Shown piece by piece: positions 23,449 through 32,536 of a DNA stretch of 64,000 bases. This stretch comes from Streptomyces sp. NBC_00341. GTDB taxonomy: Bacteria; Actinomycetota; Actinomycetes; Streptomycetales; Streptomycetaceae. A program made the position numbers and the translations under genes. The DNA lies in assembly GCF_041435055.1 (NCBI RefSeq), contig NZ_CP108002.1, positions 2,480,001-2,544,000 on the forward strand, written 5' to 3'. The notes beneath the pieces are model-generated. The model was not told where the DNA came from, did no database searches, and saw only the letters and a program-made list of their open reading frames with translations. Positions within the stretch are counted from its first letter, which is position 1; each line of letters begins with the position of its first letter.

Positions 23449-26064
23449 ATGGGTAAAACAACGTTTCTTCCCGTCAACCGCATGCTCGAGCGGGCAAATC
23501 TGGCGCGGGAGGAATCGGATACAGCATACTTCTTCGATCTCCTGTACCTCGGCGAGTTGCTTATCAAGGTGCTGGCCGTGGAGCTACTTGCCGCACTTCA
23601 GGTAGACCGAGAGCGCCACCGCTACGCAGCCGTCTCAGAACTAGTCAGGGCCGACAGCATCGGAAAATGGGCCGAGCTGCTAGATCAACTGGCATCCGGT
23701 CCAGCCAGTCAACACTTCGTTCCCGCCGGCCGGGATTCACAGCGAGCAATCACCATCCCCTTTGGTCCGGACAGCGAAAGTTGGCAACGCAAGGCAGTCG
23801 ACGCTCTTAACGCCGTGTGCATCTGCCTGGACGCGAATTACGAGGATACGTCCGGAAAAAAGGTGAGCTTCCGCAGGTGGGCCCACGACTTCAGCTGGCT
23901 GCGAAACCGAACTCGCGGTCATGGCGCGCCCCGCGGGGCTGCGCTCTCCACCATTTGCCCTCAACTGGCGCAATCGCTCAATGAGATAATCGCCAATGCA
24001 CCGGCCTTCGGCCGCTCATGGGTGCACCTACGGCGCAACCTGTCCGGCAGATATCGCATCAGTCCCTTCGGGAACGGCCAGGAGAACTTCGCGCACTTGG
24101 CGCGCGAAAGCGAGCACAGCCTTCCCGACGGCACTTACGTCGATCTTGGCGGCCCACGAGCCTGCGAGCTGCTTTTCACGGACCCTGATCTCACAGACTT
24201 CTTCTTGCCTAACGGAAACTTCCGGAATGGGAAGTACGAAACTCTCTCTTACATCAGCGACGAGAGACGTCCCGGGGACGGAAGTCCCTACCTCCTACCG
24301 GTAGAAGCGCAGCCGCGTAGCGAGACTGCAGCCCAACCCGACATGGCATATGTGGGAAATCTATTTAGCAATATGCCACCCCTTCCCGAGCACTACGTGC
24401 AACGCGCTGAACTTGAGCATCAGCTCACTGAACGCCTCTGCGACGATCGCTACCCAGTCATCACCCTCCAGGGCCGGGGCGGCGTAGGCAAAACATCACT
24501 CGCCCTCGAGGTACTACACAAAATAGCCCATATGGACGAGTTCTTCGGTATCGTCTGGTTCAGCGCCAGGGACATTGACCTACTACCTGAAGGGCCCAAA
24601 GTAGTACGTCCCGACGTTCTTTCTACAGACGACATAGCGATGGACTTCTCCCAACTGATGGCTAATTCATCAGCGCGAAAACCAAAGGAATCCCGGACCT
24701 ATTTTGCCGATTGCCTTTCCGGGAGCGCAAACGAGGGGCCTTTCATATTCGTGTTCGACAACTTCGAGACCGTGCGAGAACAAGCCGAGCTGTATCAATT
24801 TGTCAGTAATTCAGTAAGGCTCCCAAATAAGGTCCTAATCACTACTCGAACGCGCGATTTTAAGGCCGACTATCCGATTGAAGTCGGCGGAATGCGACGC
24901 AGTGAATATTCCCAGCTAGTCGCAACCATCGCTGGCAGACTGGGCATCTCTCCCCTTATCGACGATGATTACGAGGAGTCGCTTTTCCGAGAGTCGGACG
25001 GGCACCCCTACATCACAAAAGTGTTGCTGGGTGAGATAGCAGAAGAGGGGCGCAGGGTTGCTGTCAAAAGAGTCATCGCAGCCAAGGACGCCATGCTCGA
25101 CGCACTCTTCGAGCGCTCCTTTGCGTCACTTTCCTCAGCAGCTCAGAGAGTGTTCCTCACACTATGCGGTTGGCGCTCATTGGTTCCTCGCCTAGGACTT
25201 GAGGCCGTGCTGCTGCGACCAGAAAACGATCGTCTCGACGTAGAGGGAGCCATAAGCGAGCTGGAAAAGCGGTCTCTAGTCGAGGTGGTGTCATCGCAGG
25301 GAACGGGAGATGAGGAGTTTCTCTCCGTGCCGCTCGCGGCTTCGCTATTCGGCAAGAAAAAGCTTGTGACGAGCCCAGCAAGGATTGCCGTCAACTCCGA
25401 CCTCAAGCTAATTCAGGGTTTTGGTCCGACAACTGATGCCGCTCATGGACTTGCCTCACGAATCGACCGATTGGCCAGGTCGGCCGCGAAGCAGATGGAG
25501 GCCGGAAAAGACATCGGCCAAGAACTATCTGTCATCGAATACATGGCAACGGGTTACCCAAAAGCGTGGCTGACGCTAGCAGAATTCCAACGCAATCAGA
25601 TGTCTGACAATCTTACTGCAATTCGATCCGTCAACCGCTACTTGGAAAATTGTCCCGATGACCAGTACGGATGGAGCCTGCTTATCACACTTTACCGCGC
25701 AACGGATGATCATTTGGCAGAAATGAATGCCCGGCTACGGCTAGCGGAACTCACCGAACCACCGTTCCACGACCTAAGTTCCGCTGCTTCCCGGCTCAAC
25801 GGACTACTGAGTCGCAGAGAGCTCGTGCTGGATGCAGACGAGCGACGTCACATAGTGCGGAGACTGCGCGAGCTCCTCGAAGATCGGCACACCGAAGGCG
25901 ATGCGACCGACCTATCCCGCCTTGCTTGGCTGTGCATGCACGATGACCAGGACACCGATGCCGCTGACCGCTGGGTGACTGAAGGGCTCCAAAGAGAGTC
26001 CACTAACGAGCACTGCTTGCGGTTGAAGCGTCGCCTCGCGGGCAACGGCGCGGAGACCGCGTGA
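23449..26064 (+). CDS. STAND/NB-ARC-like NTPase with putative HEPN N-terminus (871 aa)
   Basis: P-loop GRGGVGKTS (342-350), Walker B FIFVFDNFE (432-440), ITTRTR (about 464-469) and GHPYITKVL (about 518-526) define a STAND NTPase of the NB-ARC/AP-ATPase type. The N-terminal 300 residues are helical and contain SWLRNRTRGHGAP; R152-N153 and H158 fit the Rx4-6H signature of HEPN ribonucleases. The C-terminal third (about 590-871) is helix-rich with TPR-like repeats that would sense a trigger. Such proteins include antiphage sensors that assemble on binding a phage protein and then use a nuclease or other effector. ATG 23449 has GGGGGACCT before it; GTG 23395 is less likely. GC is lower than in neighbouring backbone genes. 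It is divergent in origin from the Gabija-like pair. The HEPN call is an inference. Confidence 0.72.
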   Translation: MGKTTFLPVNRMLERANLAREESDTAYFFDLLYLGELLIKVLAVELLAALQVDRERHRYAAVSELVRADSIGKWAELLDQLASGPASQHFVPAGRDSQRAITIPFGPDSESWQRKAVDALNAVCICLDANYEDTSGKKVSFRRWAHDFSWLRNRTRGHGAPRGAALSTICPQLAQSLNEIIANAPAFGRSWVHLRRNLSGRYRISPFGNGQENFAHLARESEHSLPDGTYVDLGGPRACELLFTDPDLTDFFLPNGNFRNGKYETLSYISDERRPGDGSPYLLPVEAQPRSETAAQPDMAYVGNLFSNMPPLPEHYVQRAELEHQLTERLCDDRYPVITLQGRGGVGKTSLALEVLHKIAHMDEFFGIVWFSARDIDLLPEGPKVVRPDVLSTDDIAMDFSQLMANSSARKPKESRTYFADCLSGSANEGPFIFVFDNFETVREQAELYQFVSNSVRLPNKVLITTRTRDFKADYPIEVGGMRRSEYSQLVATIAGRLGISPLIDDDYEESLFRESDGHPYITKVLLGEIAEEGRRVAVKRVIAAKDAMLDALFERSFASLSSAAQRVFLTLCGWRSLVPRLGLEAVLLRPENDRLDVEGAISELEKRSLVEVVSSQGTGDEEFLSVPLAASLFGKKKLVTSPARIAVNSDLKLIQGFGPTTDAAHGLASRIDRLARSAAKQMEAGKDIGQELSVIEYMATGYPKAWLTLAEFQRNQMSDNLTAIRSVNRYLENCPDDQYGWSLLITLYRATDDHLAEMNARLRLAELTEPPFHDLSSAASRLNGLLSRRELVLDADERRHIVRRLRELLEDRHTEGDATDLSRLAWLCMHDDQDTDAADRWVTEGLQRESTNEHCLRLKRRLAGNGAETA

Positions 26065-26261
26065 AGAGGATCTCGTGAGTTGCTCCCCTTAGAGCTACGC
26101 ACTCTTGCGGCAGAACCCTGGGGCCTTGCGTGACACGCTGCGCGTAGCGGAGAGCCACGGTCACCACCTGACCTAGGCTCAGGAAACTCGTGCCGGCGCA
26201 TTGAAAGGCCCCGAGGCCGCAGCCCTTGGCTGATGAGGGATGCGGCCCCCCTAGCGGCGGC

Positions 26262-26292
26262 GAGAAGCCCCAGACTCACTCTGGGGCTTCTC
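26262..26292 (+). terminator. Strong hairpin terminator after STAND gene
   Basis: A perfect 13-bp stem (GAGAAGCCCCAGA / TCTGGGGCTTCTC) with a 5-nt loop lies 200 nt after the stop of the STAND gene and before the convergent gajB gene. The remaining 26065-26261 and 26293-26501 stretches contain no gene I can support. Confidence 0.8.
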
Positions 26293-26501
26293 TAAATAGG
26301 GTCCTGCGGCACGGCGTTTCGGTCAGCTTCAGGGCTGCTTCGCTGCCGCCGGCCTGTCCACTCCTACCCTCTCCACGTCAAAGCGCGGAACGCCTGCACC
26401 TGAATCCTGAACGAGATCACTACGCACCGCGACTTGCGCCAGTAGGTACTTTGTCCGCAAGCACACACGGATATTAAGAGAATGTGCCGAAACTTTTGAC
26501 T

Positions 26502-28319
26502 TTATGTGCTTGCCGCATCAGGGGAAAGTCCTCGCCGAGAGCTAAGGGGGGCTCCTTCTGGAGAATATTGAATATCTCTAATGTTGGCGTCGCCTACCCA
26601 CGCCTTGAGTGTCTCCAGAGCATCGTTGGACAACTCAGTCGTGAACAATAGGACTAGGTCCTCTTTAGCTCGTGAGCATGCTACGTAAAATAGGTTGCGC
26701 GACTTTTCAAACCGCTTCCTGCTCCCCAGACTCAGGGAGTCTCGTTGGGTGAAATTTGCCAGCATCTCTGGAAAATTGTACTGAGTCCAACCGCCGCCAA
26801 ATACGGCTAGGACATGAGGGTATTCAGCCCCCTTGACACCGTGCTGAGTTGAAAAGGGAGTGTTCTCTTCAACGTACTCGCGCAGTGCCAGGACCTCGCG
26901 ATAGCTGACGCTCCTAAACTTTTCGTAGTTCGCCAGACTTCGCGGTTCGACAATCCCCTCGCCGTCCTCCAAATCCTTGCAAGCAAGCTCCCACTTGCGA
27001 TGTCTATTAGTAACCGCTTGTGGGAGAGCGAAGCAATTCTGTTCCAAGAGGATGTCCATGACATCTCCGACAGTTCCCGTGCTCCGGGCTGAATTGATCG
27101 TGCCAAATAGGCCCGTCCATGCAGTCTTGTCGCTGCGTCTCGTCATGCGTGGTCGCGACCGCTTCAGCAGGTCGAACATTGGGCCGTATTGCTTGTTATC
27201 GAAGTAGTCGCAGCAGGGCTCAATGACATCCAGCAGAAAGGCCACGACGTCATCGTTCTTTCGCACGAAGTCCTCGTTGCGGCGGAATGAGCGGTTGATA
27301 TTGGCAAATCCCAACTCAGAAGCAATAGAGGAGTGAGTTAGCATAAGCACTTTTGAATCACGCTCCGCACCATCTCTTTGCTGCCGGCGTTGCGCATCTT
27401 CAACGGTCCAGCGAAGGGTTGCCTTCAGGACGTCGTCCGGAATCTGCCCCTTCTTTGAGTGGGTGCCCCGAGTCCCCGCCCAGCTGTTTGTATGGTAGAC
27501 GGTTACAGCTCCGATGTGGGCGTTGCTTACAGCAGCTTGAGGCAATTCTGGGCGCATGCCATTAAGGAGGTGGACGACAGCCTGACTCGATCTCCAGTTT
27601 GCGCGTTTCTGGATCAGTTTCACCGGTAGATGATCGATAGAGCCGCAAGTCTTGTCATAGATCTGCTGCCAATGGTCACCGAAAAAACCGTAAGCCGATC
27701 CAGACCGCGAGTTTGAAGCGTCTCCAATCATCGCTTCAGCCAAGCCCGAGGGAGTATCCTGATATTCGTCAACGAGAATGATTGGAAACCTGTCGGCTAT
27801 GAGTCTCCGAAACTTCAGGTTAGGGAAAAGCTTGATAGCCAGCGCGGGAATGTCATCGTGATGAAGTCGAATGCCGTTTTCGTGGATTCCGCGAAAGCCG
27901 AGATCGTAGGATACGCTGAAGTCCTCCAAGGAATCCTGGTCTTCCAAGAGTGAACCCCAACCAGGCAGCTTGGGCACTTCGCGCAGCAGAGACTTTCTGA
28001 ATGGAGAGAGGGCTTCCCAAAGAAATCCATGAATGGTCTCGGCGAAGATGTGAGGACTATCGTCGGTGCGACGTATGATCTCGTTTCGAGCAACGTTCGT
28101 GTACGTGATACAGGCGACGCGCTGCCCTTCGCGCGGAAGGTATCTAGCCCGAACTCGCAGAATATGCTGAAGGGTGTCAATTAGAGAGTGTGTTTTTCCC
28201 GCTCCCGCGCCGGCCTCCATTTTGAAATTTTGCCCGTCACTCAGCGCAGCAAGGATTTTACCCAGCGTATCTCGGCTTTCCTCCTCGGCGGTTCCGACCC
28301 GGGCACCCGTTTGGCTCAT
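26502..28319 (-). CDS. gajB: UvrD/Rep-like SF1 helicase, Gabija GajB-like
   Basis: The product has 605 residues. Motif I AGAGAGKTHS (36-45), motif Ia CITYTN, motif II LVDEYQDTP (182-190), motif III-like YGFFGDHWQQIY, motif V STQHGVKGAEYPHVLAV and motif VI NLFYVACSRAKEDLVLL form a UvrD-like superfamily 1 helicase. In Gabija, GajB is a UvrD-like ATPase/helicase that acts with the OLD nuclease GajA. The gene overlaps the stop of gajA by 4 nt (ATGA, 28316-28319), as expected for a two-gene system. At 605 residues it is longer than the best-studied GajB (about 490). GC is relatively low. Activity has not been shown. Confidence 0.82.
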   Translation of the reverse strand: MSQTGARVGTAEEESRDTLGKILAALSDGQNFKMEAGAGAGKTHSLIDTLQHILRVRARYLPREGQRVACITYTNVARNEIIRRTDDSPHIFAETIHGFLWEALSPFRKSLLREVPKLPGWGSLLEDQDSLEDFSVSYDLGFRGIHENGIRLHHDDIPALAIKLFPNLKFRRLIADRFPIILVDEYQDTPSGLAEAMIGDASNSRSGSAYGFFGDHWQQIYDKTCGSIDHLPVKLIQKRANWRSSQAVVHLLNGMRPELPQAAVSNAHIGAVTVYHTNSWAGTRGTHSKKGQIPDDVLKATLRWTVEDAQRRQQRDGAERDSKVLMLTHSSIASELGFANINRSFRRNEDFVRKNDDVVAFLLDVIEPCCDYFDNKQYGPMFDLLKRSRPRMTRRSDKTAWTGLFGTINSARSTGTVGDVMDILLEQNCFALPQAVTNRHRKWELACKDLEDGEGIVEPRSLANYEKFRSVSYREVLALREYVEENTPFSTQHGVKGAEYPHVLAVFGGGWTQYNFPEMLANFTQRDSLSLGSRKRFEKSRNLFYVACSRAKEDLVLLFTTELSNDALETLKAWVGDANIRDIQYSPEGAPLSSRRGLSPDAAST

Positions 28320-30436
28320 CGCACAACCACCTGGCCGCTCGAAGGGTTCTGGCTATCGGGTAGCGTCCCCTCACCACCCTCTACAGGCGGCGTTTGGTCG
28401 AGAAGCCAATCGAGTCCTCGCGCGATGTAACGCGGAATCCTCCATTCCTGCTGCTCGATGGCGAAGGTTAGAGCGAAATCACTCTTCTTGTACTTCTTTG
28501 CCTCCTCTCTAGCATCAAGCTCTCGCTGACCAGTTGCTCTATTTCCGCTGTCACTTAGGTCGAACAATTCTGGGTTGGCAAGGATAAATGCGTCCTCAAA
28601 TGTACGCCCACACGGGTCAGAGATGTTGCTCTCCGGAATTTGATAGGCGAGACCTCGCCTGCCGGATACTGGAATGCCGTGTTGGGCATCCTTTAGCAGA
28701 TCGGCTGGTGACAGTTCTTTGTCTCCGAACCATTTCTTGATGGCTTGGTTGGTCGTCGCTGTTCCATCATGAACACAGCAAGCTTCTAGACGCTTCGACT
28801 TAGACCCCATTTTCGCCGGGTCCAAGTCAGTAATGACTAGAGTCTGCAATCCAAGAAAGTCAAGAAACGGGTAGAAGATGTGTGCGTGCGCACCACCCAC
28901 TTCCATGACGCTCACGTATTGACTCGAAAGACCAGCTCCGCCCTCTCTCTGCCTACTCTCGTCGAATGCGGCAATCGCCGCAGGAATGAAGATACGCTCC
29001 GTGGTGCCTTCAATGAGGATGGCCTTGTCCGCGAAAAATAGGTCAGCGCGAGTAAGTGTTAGATATTTATGCAAGAACTCCTTGTCAACTCCTGGGGCCT
29101 CGGCAAGGTTCAGGACCGTTGAGCTAATGGCCTCGTGTTGGGCGGCGCCTTCGGCCAACCGGAAATATCGAATTGCGGAAAAGCCAGCTCGGTTGGCAAT
29201 GTGCGCAGAATGGGTCGTCACCAGGAACTGTGCGTTCCAGATTTCCCCTTGACCGTCGGTGCCCGGGAACTTCTCCTTGAACACTCCCAGTTGGTGAATG
29301 AATATTTCTTGCATTTGGGGGTGAAGGTGCGCTTCGGGTTCCTCGATGAAGACCAAATGAACGGACGGCCTATTTCCCTGAGCCGAGTATTCACGATAGT
29401 AGCTGAAAAGGGTCAGGAGAATCAGCAGGAGGTTCCGTGAGCCAAGACCACTGTAGGACTCGGGAAGCTCCACACCAGCCGACCCCGGGTAGTTGATGCT
29501 GGTGAAGTTCGACAGTAGGCGTTTCGAATCCAGCGTGGTTCGTGTCGAGAAATCTCTATTCCCTAGCCCTGGATACCCGAATTCAGAGACGGTCGGAGCC
29601 ATTTTGCTGTACATCTCCTGCAAATGCGCATTTAGCCTCTCGACAATTTCCTCCAAGGCCTTTTCTGTGCCGTCGGCAAATTCCTTAAGGATGGATCCAT
29701 CGTCGGCTTTGGCAGCTACCATGAATAGAGACTCAAGGATTTTGCCGATCTGGTCTTTAGGGCGATCCTTTTCATCGTCCAATCCTCGCTGCGCCTTAAC
29801 GAAATCCACCTTGATCGCTTTGGCGACGTCTGTCATCGAAATTTCCCGAAAATTGGAATCATCGGTCGGATCGATGGCGAGCACGATGCGTTCGTAGAGG
29901 TGCGGAATTCGAGGACCAACAAGGGATAGCAGGAGGGACTCTCCCCATTCTCCTGTCAGTGTTTCTGGCGCATCGCGAAAGAAGTCCCTCATCGATCCGG
30001 GTTTGAGCGCGTATCGCACGGTGACGATGGCCTGAGTGCAATCCGGGTCAAGGTCGACGATGAGGGGGCCTAGATTACCGTACTCCCCCAATTCGCTATC
30101 GTATTCAAGAAGAATCTTTACCGAAATCTCAGGTAGAAGTTTCCTGGCGCCGGCCTCGTCGTCAGCGGAGAATTTGCGATATGCGTCGGCAAATTCGAAG
30201 TACGACTCTGCAGAGAAATCCTCCAGCCTCAGGCTCAGATCGCCTGGGCGCAAGAATCTGCTGAGTACCTCAGCGAGGGAAGTTTTGCCTGTGTTGTTCC
30301 TGCCCACGCATACGGTTACGTCTTCATCGAAGGTGACGCTCACGTTCCGCAGAAGGCGAAAGTTTTTGACCTCCACCCTGGTTACCGTGGGCGGCTGCGC
30401 CTGTTTTTGAGGCTGTGGTGGCTGCACTACGCTCAC
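28316..30436 (-). CDS. gajA: OLD-family ATPase/TOPRIM nuclease, Gabija GajA-like
   Basis: The product has 706 residues from GTG 30436. Walker A GRNNTGKTS (45-53), ABC signature SYSGLGSRN (328-335), Walker B VFIEEPEAHLHP (362-373) and TTHSAH (407-412) form the ABC-type ATPase of OLD proteins. KAILIEGTTE (471-480, TOPRIM Glu) and VITDLDP (534-540, DxD) form the TOPRIM nuclease. GajA of Gabija has this architecture and cuts DNA when nucleotide levels drop. GTG 30436 is chosen because AGGAG lies 5 nt upstream; the ATG at 30451 and open frame to 30751 lack spacing. A C-terminal region (about 560-706) is extra compared with the 578-residue B. cereus protein. It precedes gajB with a 4-nt overlap. 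Confidence 0.82.
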   Translation of the reverse strand: MSVVQPPQPQKQAQPPTVTRVEVKNFRLLRNVSVTFDEDVTVCVGRNNTGKTSLAEVLSRFLRPGDLSLRLEDFSAESYFEFADAYRKFSADDEAGARKLLPEISVKILLEYDSELGEYGNLGPLIVDLDPDCTQAIVTVRYALKPGSMRDFFRDAPETLTGEWGESLLLSLVGPRIPHLYERIVLAIDPTDDSNFREISMTDVAKAIKVDFVKAQRGLDDEKDRPKDQIGKILESLFMVAAKADDGSILKEFADGTEKALEEIVERLNAHLQEMYSKMAPTVSEFGYPGLGNRDFSTRTTLDSKRLLSNFTSINYPGSAGVELPESYSGLGSRNLLLILLTLFSYYREYSAQGNRPSVHLVFIEEPEAHLHPQMQEIFIHQLGVFKEKFPGTDGQGEIWNAQFLVTTHSAHIANRAGFSAIRYFRLAEGAAQHEAISSTVLNLAEAPGVDKEFLHKYLTLTRADLFFADKAILIEGTTERIFIPAAIAAFDESRQREGGAGLSSQYVSVMEVGGAHAHIFYPFLDFLGLQTLVITDLDPAKMGSKSKRLEACCVHDGTATTNQAIKKWFGDKELSPADLLKDAQHGIPVSGRRGLAYQIPESNISDPCGRTFEDAFILANPELFDLSDSGNRATGQRELDAREEAKKYKKSDFALTFAIEQQEWRIPRYIARGLDWLLDQTPPVEGGEGTLPDSQNPSSGQVVVR

Positions 30437-30677
30437 GATCGCTCCTGACATACACCTGAGTCCGTGCGAGGTCGCACCTGGCGCAGCCGTGACCCAGAGA
30501 GGGTAGGTAGGCGGATAACTAGGGTTTCCGATGGGGCAGTTTGTCACGGAGGGCGACGACAGGTGGCCTCTTTGCGACAAGATCCCGAACCAAGTGTGCA
30601 CCGCTGGTCCCAGGGATGAGGCCCCGCTACGGCCCGCCTCAATGCAAGGTCGGTGGAGCGGCTTTGGGCTGGAGCTG

Positions 30678-30788
30678 CTTTGGGGCGAGTGATCATGGCC
30701 CCTTAAGCTCCCGGCGAGTCGGGCAGTCTGTGGACCTGCCCGTTGAAGCACGACGTTGGGGCCATGATCTTAGAGGCTCGCCCCAAAG
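30678..30788. repeat. Large imperfect inverted repeat with inner hairpin, upstream of gajA
   Basis: The outer arms (30678-30702 and 30758-30788) share CTTTGGGGCGAG and GATCATGGCCCC, with a 6-nt insertion in one arm. Between them, CGGGCAG (30720-30726) and CTGCCCG (30736-30742) form an inner stem. The structure could be a cruciform, an RNA with two stems, or a transfer/replication signal. It sits in the 549-nt gap (30437-30985) between the gajA start and the Im9-like gene, which otherwise holds GC-rich palindromes (about 30900-30945) and no gene. Confidence 0.65.
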
Positions 30789-30985
30789 TGGCTGCCTAAA
30801 GCCGTGGAGCCGGCCGCCCCAGCCACAGAGGGTGTCTCCCGCTTCATGCCCGCAGCTCGCTAGCGCGCCGCCGGGCGCGGCCAGCCGGGGCGGAGACAGA
30901 GGCAGGCCGCGCCGCTGAGGCGGCGCGCGCCCGCGCCGTGCGCGGGCCTTGATGAAGTAGAGAAACTCTTACCGCGCAGCTTGGG

Positions 30986-31195
30986 TCAGAGTGCGATCGG
31001 CTTGTAGGCCAGGGCTCGATCGACGATCTTGTCGGCGTTCAGGTCGGGATCGAGGTCCCAGTAGATGTACTCGCTGATGTGGGGGCATGCGAGTCCGCGA
31101 TGCAGGGTGTCCAGGATCTGGTCGCCCTCTGCTTCGCTGGCAATGTCGCCTTCCAGGAGGCGCTGAATGAGGGGTAGAGCTTCGTCACGGCTCAT
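30986..31195 (-). CDS. Im9/pyocin-type colicin immunity protein-like (69 aa)
   Basis: The sequence starts MSRDEALPLIQRLLEGDIAS and has EAEGDQILDTLHRGLACP then HISEYIYWDLDPDLNADKIV, ending ALAYKPIAL. The four-helix pattern with a [C/H]P..S(E/D)YI(Y/F)(W/Y) motif is that of E-colicin/S-pyocin DNase immunity proteins, known in Streptomyces under the name e9imm. No cognate nuclease gene is adjacent, so it may be an orphan protecting against a rival toxin, or may act in another way. It stands 24 nt downstream of the Nudix gene on the same strand and may be co-transcribed with it. Confidence 0.75.
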   Translation of the reverse strand: MSRDEALPLIQRLLEGDIASEAEGDQILDTLHRGLACPHISEYIYWDLDPDLNADKIVDRALAYKPIAL

Positions 31196-31218
31196 CCTCT
31201 CGTGAGGGCCTGGAGCCG

Positions 31219-31674
31219 TCACTGTGCCTGGTTCAACCGACGGCCGTCGTGACTCCGCACGTGGGGGCCGGCCCCGTCCAGGGCGTCCAACAGGCGGATC
31301 GCGTAGACCTCGGACATGCGCTCGGTGATCTGCTCCGGGGTGAGCCAGTCGACCGCGGTTGATTCGGTTGATGTGCGCTCGGTGCCCCCGGAGGGCTTGC
31401 ACCGGAAGACCATGGCGACGATGCCCCTGGTCGTGTTCTTGTAGACGCCCGTGAGCTGGTCGACCTCGACGCGGATGCCGGTCTCTTCCCAGACCTCGCG
31501 GCGGACGCCCTGCTCTGGGGACTCCTCCAGCTCCAGCACTCCGCCCGGCAGCTCCCATGTCCCGTTGTCCGCGCGGCGGATCGCCAGGAGTCGGCCGTCC
31601 TCGCGCACGACAGCCCCCGCCACGGACACACTGTGCTTCGGCGTTGACGGAGCTTCCTGGGCGCTGTTACTCAT
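31219..31674 (-). CDS. Nudix hydrolase
   Basis: The product has 151 residues. The Nudix box reads GGVLELEESPEQGVRREVWEETGI (given here as positions about 43-66: G(x5)E(x7)REVxEExGI), with the Glu metal ligands intact. VAGAVVREDGRLLAIRRADN opens the domain. Enzymes of this class cleave nucleoside diphosphates linked to another group; the substrate is not known. ATG 31674 is inside the palindromic ACTCATGTACAGGAG motif, so the KorSA-like GntR repressor probably controls it. pSAM2-type elements also carry Nudix genes (pif-like) next to the repressor. Confidence 0.85.
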   Translation of the reverse strand: MSNSAQEAPSTPKHSVSVAGAVVREDGRLLAIRRADNGTWELPGGVLELEESPEQGVRREVWEETGIRVEVDQLTGVYKNTTRGIVAMVFRCKPSGGTERTSTESTAVDWLTPEQITERMSEVYAIRLLDALDGAGPHVRSHDGRRLNQAQ

Positions 31675-31684
31675 GTACAGGAGC
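31669..31684. promoter_or_regulatory. Candidate KorSA-type operator O1
   Basis: ACTCATGTACAGGAGC matches the 16-bp palindrome ACTCATGTACATGAGT at 32573 with three mismatches. It lies between the divergent Nudix and GntR genes and overlaps both start regions. Confidence 0.65.
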
Positions 31685-31692
31685 ATAGGAGA

Positions 31693-32484
31693 GTGAGTAG
31701 GTCGATGGGAACAGCAGTAGGAGGTGACAGGGCCGTACCTCGGTACGTTCAGATCGCCGAGGAGATCGTTCAGCAGATCCGGGCCGGTGTCCTCAAGCCC
31801 GGCGACATGGTGCCCAGCGAATCCGAGTTGGTGGACCGCTACGGCGTATCCGGCGGGACGATCCGTAAGGCCATGGTGGAGGTCCGTGCGAGCGGCCTGG
31901 TGGAGACCCGGCATGGCAAGGGGTCCTTGGTGAAGGCTCGGCCCCCGGTGCGTCATCGGTCTTCCGATCGGTTCCGGCGCTCGCATCGCAAGGGTGGCAA
32001 GGCCGCGTACCTCGCGGAGTCGGAGCAGGCCGGCGCGACCGCCAAGGTGAGCGTGCTGTTCATCGGCCCCGCCGATGCACCCGCCGACATCGCGGAGCGT
32101 CTCGGTGTGGACCCCGGAGCCAAGGTGCTGGCTCGCCGCCGTCTCTACTTCCGCAATGGCACTCCGGTCGAGACTGCAACGTCCTACCTGCCGTGGGGCG
32201 TTGTGAAGGACATCCCGGAGCTGTTCTCCGAGAACCCCGGGCCCGGTGGGATCTACGCCCGGCTTGAAGACGACGGCCATGTCTTCGCGGAGTTCGTCGA
32301 GACCCTCCAGGCGCGGCCGGCCTCGAAGGCGGAGTCCTCCGAACTCGCACTGAGCCCCGGCGCCCCGGTCATTCACCTCATCCGAGATGCCGTGACCGAG
32401 GAGGGTCGTGTGGTCGAGGTCTGCGACACCCTCATGGCCGCTGACCAGTTCGTCTTCAGCTACAGGATCCCCGCCACCGACTGA
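31693..32484 (+). CDS. GntR/UTRA repressor of AICE (KorSA-like)
   Basis: The product has about 263 residues: GntR winged helix at about 17-80 (VPRYVQIAEEIVQQIRAGVL KPGDMVPSESELVDRYGVSG GTIRKAM), and a UTRA domain behind it (about 95-260, e.g. VLARRRLYFRNGTPVETATS, FVETLQARPAS). In pSAM2 the GntR-family KorSA represses the replication and transfer activator; this gene occupies the same place. GTG 31693 and ATG 31705 are both possible. Copies of a 16-bp palindrome lie 24 nt before the gene and at 32537 and 32573 before the next operon, so it likely represses itself, the Nudix gene and the transfer genes. Confidence 0.83.
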   Translation: MSRSMGTAVGGDRAVPRYVQIAEEIVQQIRAGVLKPGDMVPSESELVDRYGVSGGTIRKAMVEVRASGLVETRHGKGSLVKARPPVRHRSSDRFRRSHRKGGKAAYLAESEQAGATAKVSVLFIGPADAPADIAERLGVDPGAKVLARRRLYFRNGTPVETATSYLPWGVVKDIPELFSENPGPGGIYARLEDDGHVFAEFVETLQARPASKAESSELALSPGAPVIHLIRDAVTEEGRVVEVCDTLMAADQFVFSYRIPATD

Positions 32485-32536
32485 CGTCCGCTCAACTCAT
32501 CCCAGCCCGCTGCGATTTCCTCTTCGTAGCGGGTTG

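Noticed and set aside
30437..30751. N-terminal extension of the OLD nuclease to 30751
   Set aside because: The extension is Pro/Ser-rich shadow without family similarity, and the GTG at 30436 has the proper AGGAG spacing.
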